A stretch of 64,000 nucleotides of DNA from REEB95 sp963785735. GTDB lineage: Bacteria; Pseudomonadota; Alphaproteobacteria; ATCC43930; CGMCC-115725. The stretch covers positions 1 through 64,000 of the forward strand of contig CAWAWJ010000002.1 of assembly GCA_963785735.1 (NCBI GenBank), given 5' to 3'. Each line of letters begins with the position of its first letter. Position 1 is the stretch's first letter. Positions 57,811 through 64,000 of this stretch are shown one piece after another. The position numbers and the translations under genes were made by a program. The notes under the pieces were generated by a model. That model was not told where the DNA came from, ran no database searches, and worked only from the letters and a program-made list of their open reading frames with translations.

Positions 57811-59147
57811 CCAAATCTCCCGCGCAACCGTGACTTGCGTATCAAGCCTTCATACTGGTGCGCCAAGAGGTGGGAATGGACCTGGGCCACCGTGTCCATG
57901 GTGACGCTGACGACGATCAACAGGCTGGTACCGCCGAAATAGAACGGCACGGCATATTGGGAGACCAGAATTTCGGGCAGCACGCAGACGCCGGCCAGAT
58001 AGGCAGCGCCGACCACGGTGAGGCGGGTCAGCACGTAGTCGAGATATTCGGCGGTGCTGACGCCCGGCCGAATGCCCAGCACGAAGCCGCCGTATTTGCG
58101 CAGATTGTCGGCGGTCTCGGTCGGGTTGAAGACGATCGCCGTGTAGAAGAAGCAGAAGAACACGATCAGCAGCACATAGAGCCCGATATAAAGCGGCTGG
58201 CCGTGGCTGAGGATGGCGGAAATTTCGCCCAGGATCCCGGTCTGGTTGACGTTGAAGCTGGCCAGTGTCGCCGGCAGCAACAGCAGCGAGGAAGCGAAGA
58301 TCGGCGGGATCACGCCCGAGGTGTTGAGCTTCAAGGGCAGATGGGAGGCCTCGCCGCCGAACATCTTGTTGCCGACTTGGCGTTTCGGGTACTGGACCAG
58401 TATCCGGCGCTGGGCGCGTTCCATGAACACGATGAAGGTCACGACCCCGACCGCCAGCGCCAGGAATATGATGATGAAGAATGTGGAAATCGCGCCGGTG
58501 CGGCCCAGTTCCAAGAGCGCGGCCAGGGCCGACGGCATGCGCGCGACGATGCCGGAGAAGATGATGAGCGAAATGCCGTTGCCGACGCCGCGCGCGGTGA
58601 TCTGTTCGCCGAGCCACATCAGGAACACCGTTCCGGCGGTGAGCGTCATCACCGTGGTCAGGCGGAAGAACAGGCCGGGATCCAGCACCACCGCTCCGCT
58701 GAAACCGCGCAGGCCCTCGATGCCCACGGCGATGCCATAGGCCTGGACCGCCGCCAGAAACACCGTGCCGTAACGGGTGTATTGGTTGAGCTTCTTGCGC
58801 CCGACCTCGCCCTCTTTCTTCAGCGCCTCGAGCTGCGGCGACACCGCGGTCATCAGCTGCACGATGATCGAGGAGGAGATGTAGGGCATGATGTTGAGCG
58901 CGAAGATGGTCATGCGCCCGAGCGCGCCGCCCGAGAACATGTCGACCATGCCGAGCAGACCGCCGGAATTGCGCTGGAACACCTCGGCAAGCACCTGCGG
59001 ATCGATACCGGGCAGCGGGATATACGTCCCGAGCCGGTAGATCACCAGCGCGCCGAGCGTGAACCAGATGCGGTTCTTGAGATCGGTCGCCTTGCCGAAG
59101 GCGGAAAAATTGATGCTGGCTGCCAGTTGCTCGGCGGCGGATGCCAT
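57807..59147 (-). CDS. secY: Preprotein translocase subunit SecY
   Basis: A 446-residue, ten-helix SecY: ALVIYRLGTYIPLPGIDPQV, NIMPYISSSIIVQLMTAVSP, FMERAQRRILVQYPKRQVGN (cytosolic loop C4), and LRKYGGFVLGIRPG-type C5 loop. Forms the protein-conducting channel with SecE and SecG. Four bases after rplO. Confidence 0.97.
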   Translation of the reverse strand: MASAAEQLAASINFSAFGKATDLKNRIWFTLGALVIYRLGTYIPLPGIDPQVLAEVFQRNSGGLLGMVDMFSGGALGRMTIFALNIMPYISSSIIVQLMTAVSPQLEALKKEGEVGRKKLNQYTRYGTVFLAAVQAYGIAVGIEGLRGFSGAVVLDPGLFFRLTTVMTLTAGTVFLMWLGEQITARGVGNGISLIIFSGIVARMPSALAALLELGRTGAISTFFIIIFLALAVGVVTFIVFMERAQRRILVQYPKRQVGNKMFGGEASHLPLKLNTSGVIPPIFASSLLLLPATLASFNVNQTGILGEISAILSHGQPLYIGLYVLLIVFFCFFYTAIVFNPTETADNLRKYGGFVLGIRPGVSTAEYLDYVLTRLTVVGAAYLAGVCVLPEILVSQYAVPFYFGGTSLLIVVSVTMDTVAQVHSHLLAHQYEGLIRKSRLRGRFG

Positions 59148-59151
59148 TCAA

Positions 59152-59700
59152 CTACTCCTGCGGCGGCGCCGGCTTTGCTTCCGGCTTGGGATCGGGTTTG
59201 GCGGACGGTTTGGCCGATTTCTCCGGTTTAACCGGCGGCAGGATCACCTTGCCGCCGAGTTTTTCCACCGCCGCGACCGCCGCCTTGGAGGCGCCGGCCA
59301 CTTCGATGGTGAGCGCCGATTTCAATTCGCCCTTGGCCAAGAGCCGCACGCCGTCGCCGACGCGGCGCAGCACGCCCGCCTTGACCAGCGTTTCGCCATC
59401 GACCTTGGCGTCGGATTTGATCATGCCCGAATCGAGCGCTTGCTGCAGCCGGCCGAGATTGATGATGTGAAAATGCTCGCGGAAATCCTCGCGCGTGAAG
59501 CCGCGCTTGGGCAGCCGCCGGTGCAGCGGGGTCTGGCCGCCCTCGAAGCCGTTCAAGGCGACGCCGGTGCGCGCGGTCTGGCCCTTGCCGCCGCGCGCGC
59601 TGGTCTTGCCCTTGCCCGAGCCGATGCCCCGGCCGCGGCGCTTGGCGCGGTAATGAGCGCCCCGATTGTCCTTGATCTCGTTCAGTTTCATGGTTTCCAC
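59152..59700 (-). CDS. rplO: Ribosomal protein uL15 with C-terminal extension
   Basis: A 182-residue uL15: MKLNEIKDN, RRGRGIGSGKGKTSARGGKG, FEGGQTPLHRRLPKRGF. The last about 28 residues form a Pro/Lys/Ala tail (KSAKPSAKPDPKPEAKPAPP). The ATG at 59700 gives METMKLNEIKD; the ATG at 59691 gives the more usual start. Confidence 0.95.
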   Translation of the reverse strand: METMKLNEIKDNRGAHYRAKRRGRGIGSGKGKTSARGGKGQTARTGVALNGFEGGQTPLHRRLPKRGFTREDFREHFHIINLGRLQQALDSGMIKSDAKVDGETLVKAGVLRRVGDGVRLLAKGELKSALTIEVAGASKAAVAAVEKLGGKVILPPVKPEKSAKPSAKPDPKPEAKPAPPQE

Positions 59701-59732
59701 CGATTATCGCCGATACCGCCGTGCCGCCGCAA

Positions 59733-59981
59733 TCAGCGGATCTCTTCGACCCGTATCAGATGTTTCACGCACGCAATCATGCCGCGCACCGCGGGCGTGT
59801 CTTCGAGCACGCGGGTACGGCGCATTTTGTTGAGACCCAATCCCTTGAGGGTGGCGAGCTGCCTCGCGCCCCGGCCGGCCGGGCTGGCGATCTGCGTCAG
59901 CTTGAGGCCTTTTCCGGGCGCGGGCTTCACGGCCGGCTTCTTGGCCGGCTTGTCCCGCGGCCCGGTTTTTTCCTGCGCCAT
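59733..59981 (-). CDS. rpmD: Ribosomal protein uL30 with N-terminal extension
   Basis: An 82-residue uL30. The core (LKLTQIASPAGRGARQLATL, KGLGLNKMRRTRVLEDTPAV) is standard; the first about 24 residues (EKTGPRDKPAKKPAVKPAPG) are an extra Lys/Pro-rich arm. Confidence 0.95.
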   Translation of the reverse strand: MAQEKTGPRDKPAKKPAVKPAPGKGLKLTQIASPAGRGARQLATLKGLGLNKMRRTRVLEDTPAVRGMIACVKHLIRVEEIR

Positions 59982-59984
59982 GGC

Positions 59985-60650
59985 CTACTCCCGCGCCTCG
60001 GCGGTTGCGCCCTTGCCCAGAATTTCGCTCACCTTCTTGCCGCGGCGCTGCGCCACCGAGCGCGGGCTGACCGAGCGGCCAAGCGCCTCAAAGGTCGCCT
60101 TGATCATGTTGTGCGGATTGGAGGTGCCGATCGACTTCGCCACCACATCCTGGACGCCGAGCGCCTCGAAAATGGCGCGCATCGGGCCACCGGCGATGAT
60201 GCCGGTGCCCGGCCGCGCGGCGCGCAACACCACCTCGCCGGCGCCGTAATGGCCGACGATGTCATGATGAAGCGTGCGGCCATCGCGCAGCGGAATGCGC
60301 ACCAAGCTGCGGCGCGCCTGTTCGGTCGCCTTGCGGATCGCTTCCGGCACTTCGCGCGCCTTGCCCGAACCGTAACCGACGCGCCCCTTGCGGTCGCCGA
60401 CCACGACAATGGCGGCGAAGCCGAAGCGCCGTCCGCCCTTCACCACCTTGGCGACGCGGTTGATGCCGACGAGTTTTTCGACGAATTCGCTGTCGGAGCC
60501 GTCGCGGTCGCCATCGCGCGGACGGCGTTCGCGCGGCGGACGGTCGCCGCCCTCGCCGCCTTCGCGTCCCCGCGACGGAGCGCCTGTCCGCGGCGGACCC
60601 CCTGCCCGTGGCGGGCCTCCAGCCGTGCGTGATCCCGGTGTGCGTGCCAT
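59985..60650 (-). CDS. rpsE: Ribosomal protein uS5 with N-terminal extension
   Basis: A 221-residue uS5. The core begins about residue 57 (FVEKLVGINRVAKVVKGGRR) and has GRVGYGSGKAREVPEAIRKA and GIIAGGPMRAIFEALGVQDV. The N-terminal about 55 residues are Gly/Pro/Arg-rich (GGPPRAGGPPRTGAPSRGRE), longer than in most relatives. Confidence 0.96.
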   Translation of the reverse strand: MARTPGSRTAGGPPRAGGPPRTGAPSRGREGGEGGDRPPRERRPRDGDRDGSDSEFVEKLVGINRVAKVVKGGRRFGFAAIVVVGDRKGRVGYGSGKAREVPEAIRKATEQARRSLVRIPLRDGRTLHHDIVGHYGAGEVVLRAARPGTGIIAGGPMRAIFEALGVQDVVAKSIGTSNPHNMIKATFEALGRSVSPRSVAQRRGKKVSEILGKGATAEARE

Positions 60651-60659
60651 GATTCCTTC

Positions 60660-61025
60660 CTAGAACTTCAGGCCGCCCTCGCGGGCGGCGTCGGCCAGGG
60701 CCTTGACCCGGCCATGAAACAGGTAGCCGCCGCGGTCGAACACCACGGACGTTACGCCGGCGGCCTTGGCGCGCTCGGCGATGAGTTTGCCCACCGCCAC
60801 GGCCGCGGCCTTGTCGGCGCCGGTCTTGATGTTGCCCTTGAGGCTCTTGTCCAGGCTCGAAGCGGCCGCGAGCGTGCTGCCCTTGAGGTCGTCGATCACC
60901 TGGGCATAGATGTGCTTCGAGGAGCGGAACACGGAAAGCCGCGGCTTGCCGCGCGCCGTCCGGGAGAGGCGGTGGCGCACGCGCGCCTGACGCCGGGAAA
61001 AGAGACTTGTGTTTTTTCCGCTCAT
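60660..61025 (-). CDS. rplR: Ribosomal protein uL18
   Basis: A 121-residue uL18: RRQARVRHRLSRTARGKPRL, SVFRSSKHIYAQVIDD, VVFDRGGYLFHGRVKALADA. Normal length; binds 5S rRNA in the central protuberance. Confidence 0.97.
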   Translation of the reverse strand: MSGKNTSLFSRRQARVRHRLSRTARGKPRLSVFRSSKHIYAQVIDDLKGSTLAAASSLDKSLKGNIKTGADKAAAVAVGKLIAERAKAAGVTSVVFDRGGYLFHGRVKALADAAREGGLKF

Positions 61026-61035
61026 CGCCGCATTC

Positions 61036-61569
61036 CTACTTCTTCTTGCCTTCTTTGCGCCGGACCGTCTCGTTGTCGTAATGGATGCCCTTGCCCTTAT
61101 AGGGTTCGGGTTTGCGGTAGGCGCGGATCACCGCCGCGACCTGGCCGACGCGCTGCTTATCCGGGCCGGTAATCGTGACCGAGGTCGGTTTATCGGCCGA
61201 GATTTTGACGTCATCCGGGATCGGAAAGGCGATTTCGTGGCTGAAGCCCAGCTGCAGCACGAGATTCTTGCCCTGCACGGCCGCGCGATAGCCCACGCCT
61301 TCAATCTCGAGGTTCTTGGTGAAGCCCTTGGAGACGCCAGCCACCATGTTGTTCACGAGCGCGCGCGCCGTGCCCCATTGGGTGCGGGCGCGCTTGGAAT
61401 CCGACTTGGCCTTGAGCACGACCTTGCCGTCGGCGACCGAAGCCGCGATATCGCTGCCCATGGCATACTTCAAGGTGCCGAGCTTGCCCTTGGCGGTCAG
61501 CATCTCCCCCGCCACCTCGATGGTGACGCCCTGGGGAATGGGAACGGGATTGCGGCCGATGCGCGACAT
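61036..61569 (-). CDS. rplF: Ribosomal protein uL6
   Basis: A 177-residue uL6: MSRIGRNPVPIPQGVTIEVA, NNMVAGVSKGFTKNLEIEGV, and C-terminal RKPEPYKGKGIHYDNETVRR. Ten bases before rplR. Confidence 0.97.
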   Translation of the reverse strand: MSRIGRNPVPIPQGVTIEVAGEMLTAKGKLGTLKYAMGSDIAASVADGKVVLKAKSDSKRARTQWGTARALVNNMVAGVSKGFTKNLEIEGVGYRAAVQGKNLVLQLGFSHEIAFPIPDDVKISADKPTSVTITGPDKQRVGQVAAVIRAYRKPEPYKGKGIHYDNETVRRKEGKKK

Positions 61570-61578
61570 GATTTCCTC

Positions 61579-61974
61579 TTAGAACACGCGGCAGAGAATC
61601 TCGCCGCCGAGATTGGCGGCGCGAGCCTCGTTGTCGGACATGACGCCGCGCGGCGTCGACAGAATGGCGATGCCGAGACCATTATAGATTCGTGGCAGAT
61701 CGGCGACGCGCGAATAGATGCGGCGGCCGGGTTTGGAAACGCGGGTGATCTCACGGATCACCGGTTCGCCATCGACATATTTCAACTCGATTTTGAGTTC
61801 GGCGACGCCCGGACGGATCTCCTCGCGCGAGAAGCCGCGGATATAACCTTCGCGCTGCAGCACCTCGAGCACATTGGCGCGGATCTTCGAGGCCGGCGAT
61901 TGGATCGATTCCTTGCGCGCCTGCTGACCGTTGCGTATGCGGGTCAACATATCGGCGATCGGGTCGGTCATCAT
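61579..61974 (-). CDS. rpsH: Ribosomal protein uS8
   Basis: A 131-residue uS8: TDPIADMLTRIRNGQQARKE, and C-terminal GLGIAILSTPRGVMSDNEAR. Two adjacent ATG codons (61974, 61971) are possible starts; GGGAGAG lies seven bases before the first. The open frame runs on upstream into rpsN, which is not part of uS8. Confidence 0.95.
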   Translation of the reverse strand: MMTDPIADMLTRIRNGQQARKESIQSPASKIRANVLEVLQREGYIRGFSREEIRPGVAELKIELKYVDGEPVIREITRVSKPGRRIYSRVADLPRIYNGLGIAILSTPRGVMSDNEARAANLGGEILCRVF

Positions 61975-61987
61975 GCTCTGACTCTCC

Positions 61988-62293
61988 CTACCAGCTCGAC
62001 TTGACCATGCCGGGAATTTGTCCCGCCGAGGCCAGTTGACGGAGCGCGATGCGCGACAGCTTGAACTTGCGGTAATAGGCGCGCGGGCGCCCGGTGAGCT
62101 CGCAGCGGTTATGGATGCGCACCGCCGAGGAATTGCGCGGCATTTCGGACAGCTTGAGGCGCGCGGCGAAGCGTTCTTCTGGCGCAAGCGCACGGTCGCG
62201 GGCGATCGCCTTTAGCTTGGCGCGCTTCACGGCGAAACGCTTCACCATTTTCTCGCGCTTGCGATTGCGTTCAATTGAACTGGTCTTGGCCAT
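61988..62293 (-). CDS. rpsN: Ribosomal protein uS14
   Basis: A 101-residue uS14 of the long, zinc-free type: MAKTSSIERNRKREKMVKRF, RIHNRCELTGRPRAYYRKFK, and LRQLASAGQIPGMVKSSW. The zinc-binding CxxC pairs of short S14 are absent. Confidence 0.97.
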   Translation of the reverse strand: MAKTSSIERNRKREKMVKRFAVKRAKLKAIARDRALAPEERFAARLKLSEMPRNSSAVRIHNRCELTGRPRAYYRKFKLSRIALRQLASAGQIPGMVKSSW

Positions 62294-62311
62294 GTCGTTC
62301 CTCGTTTCGCC

Positions 62312-62869
62312 CTAGTTCATGAACGGCAATTGGAAGCCGCGCAGGAGTGCCTTGGCCTCCTTGTCGGTCCTTGCCGTGGTAACGATGATGATGTCCATAC
62401 CGCGGACCTCGTCGATTTTGTCGTAATCAATCTCGGGAAACACCAATTGCTCCTTGAGCCCGAGCGCGTAATTGCCGCGCCCATCGAAGCTCTTGCCCGA
62501 AAGCCCGCGGAAGTCGCGCACGCGCGGCAGCGCGATGTTGACGAGCCGGTCGAGGAACTCATACATGCGGTCGTGCCGGAGCGTGACCTTGCAGCCGATG
62601 GCCAGGTTTTCCCGCAGCTTCCAGGTCGCGATCGACTTCTTGGAAAGCGTCATGACTGGTTTCTGGCCGGTGATGGACGCGAGATCCTTGGCCGCGGCCT
62701 CGGTTTTTTTCGCGTCCACGGTCGCCTCGCCGACGCCCATGTTGATGACGATCTTGTCGAGCCGGGGGACGGCAAAGGCGTTCTTGTAGCTGAACTCCTT
62801 CATCAGTTCCGGCCGGATCACCTTCTCGTAATGCTCATGGAGGCGGGTCATGGTGCGTGTCTCAGGCAT
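62312..62869 (-). CDS. rplE: Ribosomal protein uL5
   Basis: A 185-residue uL5: RLHEHYEKVIRPELMKEFSY, VINMGVGEATVDAKKTEAAA, GIDIIIVTTA-type MDIIIVTTARTDKEAKALL. The ATG at 62869 overlaps the rplX stop and has GAGG six bases upstream; the ATG at 62851 (MTRLHEHYE) matches the usual start of the family, so the true start is uncertain. Confidence 0.95.
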   Translation of the reverse strand: MPETRTMTRLHEHYEKVIRPELMKEFSYKNAFAVPRLDKIVINMGVGEATVDAKKTEAAAKDLASITGQKPVMTLSKKSIATWKLRENLAIGCKVTLRHDRMYEFLDRLVNIALPRVRDFRGLSGKSFDGRGNYALGLKEQLVFPEIDYDKIDEVRGMDIIIVTTARTDKEAKALLRGFQLPFMN

Positions 62870-63176
62870 CGAGCACCTCGCCGGAGCGCCTGGCGACGCG
62901 CACCTTCTTGCCGTCGGCCAGAATCTTGAATCCGACGCGCGTCGGCTTGCTCGATTTGGGATCGATCAGCGCCACGTTCGAGATATGGACGGTGCCTTCC
63001 TTGTCGACGATGCCGCCGGGCTGGCCCGCCCCCGGGCGGGTGTGGCGTTTCACCATGGCGACGCCCTGCACGACGACGCGCTCCTGGTCGATCAGGACGC
63101 GCAGCACTTCGCCTTCCTTGCCCTTGTCGCGGCCGGTCAGCACCACCACCTTGTCGCCTTTCTTGATCTTAGCCAT
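62862..63176 (-). CDS. rplX: Ribosomal protein uL24
   Basis: A 104-residue uL24 with the KOW motif KKGDKVVVLTGRDKGKEGEV and KRHTRPGAGQPGGIVDKEGT. Three bases after rplN. Confidence 0.97.
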   Translation of the reverse strand: MAKIKKGDKVVVLTGRDKGKEGEVLRVLIDQERVVVQGVAMVKRHTRPGAGQPGGIVDKEGTVHISNVALIDPKSSKPTRVGFKILADGKKVRVARRSGEVLDA

Positions 63177-63179
63177 GAC

Positions 63180-63548
63180 CTAGAGCACCTCGGGCGCGAG
63201 CGAGATGATTTTCATGAATTTCCGCGCACGCAGTTCGCGCGTAACCGGCCCGAAGATGCGCGTGCCGATCGGCTCGTTCTGGTTGTCGATCAACACGGCG
63301 GCGTTGCGGTCGAAACGGATGGCGCTGCCGTCGGGGCGGCGGATGGCTTTGGCGGTGCGCACGATCACCGCCTTATGCACGTCGCCCTTCTTCACGCGGC
63401 CGCGCGGAATGGCCTCCTTCACCGAAACCACGATGATATCTCCGACCGTGGCCCAACGGCGCATCGAACCGCCCAGCACCTTGATGCATTGCACGCGGCG
63501 CGCGCCAGAATTGTCGGCCACATCGAGATTGGTTTGCATCTGGATCAT
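63180..63548 (-). CDS. rplN: Ribosomal protein uL14
   Basis: A 122-residue uL14: MIQMQTNLDVADNSGARRVQ, VGDIIVVSVKEAIPRGRVKK, and FGPVTRELRARKFMKIISLA. Normal length. Confidence 0.97.
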   Translation of the reverse strand: MIQMQTNLDVADNSGARRVQCIKVLGGSMRRWATVGDIIVVSVKEAIPRGRVKKGDVHKAVIVRTAKAIRRPDGSAIRFDRNAAVLIDNQNEPIGTRIFGPVTRELRARKFMKIISLAPEVL

Positions 63549-63554
63549 GGCGGA

Positions 63555-63908
63555 TCAGCCCTGAGCCCGGGACGCGGGCGCCTTGGCGCGCTTGGCCAGC
63601 GGTTTCTTCTCGGCCGGCGCCGGCGCGGCGGGGACCTGATCCTTGGCCGGAGCGTGGTGCGCTTCCGGGGCGCGCGTCACCGCCTCGATCACCTTCCAGC
63701 TCTTGCGCTTGGAGATCGGACGGGTTTCCTCGATGCGCACCACGTCGCCCACCTTGTAGGCGTTCTCTTCGTCATGCGCGGCGTACTTCTTGGAGCGCGT
63801 GATGAATTTCTTGTAGACCGGGTGCATGAATCGGCGATCGACGCGGACGGTCACTGTCTTGTCCATCGCGTCGCTCGTCACCATCCCCTGTAGGACTCGT
63901 TTCGGCAT
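63555..63908 (-). CDS. rpsQ: Ribosomal protein uS17 with C-terminal extension
   Basis: A 117-residue uS17. The core MPKRVLQGMVTSDAMDKTVT ... VRIEETRPISKRKSWKVIEA is followed by about 40 extra Ala/Pro/Lys residues (VPAAPAPAEKKPLAKRAKAP). The ATG at 63908 has AGGAG upstream; the frame open further upstream is the rpmC region. Confidence 0.95.
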   Translation of the reverse strand: MPKRVLQGMVTSDAMDKTVTVRVDRRFMHPVYKKFITRSKKYAAHDEENAYKVGDVVRIEETRPISKRKSWKVIEAVTRAPEAHHAPAKDQVPAAPAPAEKKPLAKRAKAPASRAQG

Positions 63909-63924
63909 TTTCTTCTCTTTCTCC

Positions 63925-64000
63925 TCAGGAGGCCTTGCGCGCGCGTTCGCCGAGAACGGTCCGGATGCGCGCGATGTCGCGGCGCACCTGCCGCACACGC
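63925..64000 (-). CDS. rpmC: Ribosomal protein uL29, C-terminal part (cut by window edge)
   Basis: The last 24 codons of uL29 read RVRQVRRDIARIRTVLGERA then RKAS and stop at 63925; this is the typical 'VR..IARI.TVL' end. The 5' part lies outside the window. The order rpmC-rpsQ-rplN confirms the S10/spc junction. Confidence 0.93.
   Translation of the reverse strand, partial: RVRQVRRDIARIRTVLGERARKAS

Noticed and set aside
57858..59231. A 457-codon plus-strand open frame
   Set aside because: It is antisense to secY; the His/Asp/Gln-rich translation is a typical GC-rich shadow.

Overview
The window comes from a GC-rich alphaproteobacterium. Evidence for this is an ATP12-type F1 assembly factor, a DUF1489 protein, a MucR-like N-terminal domain, and an rrn operon ordered 16S-tRNA-Ile-tRNA-Ala-23S-5S-tRNA-fMet. 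A Rhodospirillales-like host is my guess; the genus cannot be read from the sequence alone.

Layout. Positions 90-3132 hold a PhaR regulator gene, a GNAT acetyltransferase and a DNA methyltransferase. The first and last are broken by many single-base indels, whereas almost nothing in the next 60 kb is, so this end is either poor-quality sequence or decaying DNA. Positions 3.6-8.3 kb hold a PAS-GGDEF-EAL protein, an alpha/beta hydrolase, a MucR-like/cold-shock-like fusion protein, an SDR oxidoreductase and a GlsB-type membrane protein.

Positions 8.4-29.4 kb look like an accessory catabolic region. Its left edge carries the 3' part of a tRNA-Leu(CAA) gene, cut at the anticodon loop, which is the usual scar of tRNA-targeted integration. 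Next comes a tight five-gene operon: MFS transporter, class III CoA-transferase, LeuC-like, LeuD-like, HMG-CoA-lyase-like. It is bracketed by two copies of a dispersed repeat. I propose that it takes up a C5 (or C6) unsaturated dicarboxylate, hydrates it, activates it to a CoA thioester and cleaves it to pyruvate plus an acyl-CoA. A second set follows: MFS transporters, cupin, PEBP-like protein, CoA-transferase, enoyl-CoA hydratase, AtuA-like protein, IclR regulator, 2-hydroxyacid dehydrogenase, DUF1330, MmgE/PrpD, ketopantoate-reductase-like and acyl-CoA dehydrogenase. This suggests catabolism of branched or terpenoid acids.

Positions 29.6-36.3 kb hold a methyltransferase gene of unknown substrate and the rrn operon (minus strand). 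Positions 36.3-42.4 kb hold the leucine/isovalerate operon (isovaleryl-CoA dehydrogenase, methylcrotonyl-CoA carboxylase beta, methylglutaconyl-CoA hydratase, carboxylase alpha) plus DUF1489. Positions 42.5-54.6 kb, mostly plus strand, hold a Spy-like protein, lipB-htrA-rarA, a YXWGXW protein, an RluA-type pseudouridine synthase, the ATP12 chaperone, pccB-pccA, acylphosphatase and an LplT-like MFS protein. Positions 54.6-64.0 kb hold, on the minus strand, the spc/alpha ribosomal protein operons from rpmC (cut by the window edge) through secY, adk and rpoA to rplQ. No CRISPR array, prophage, IS transposase or integrase was recognised.
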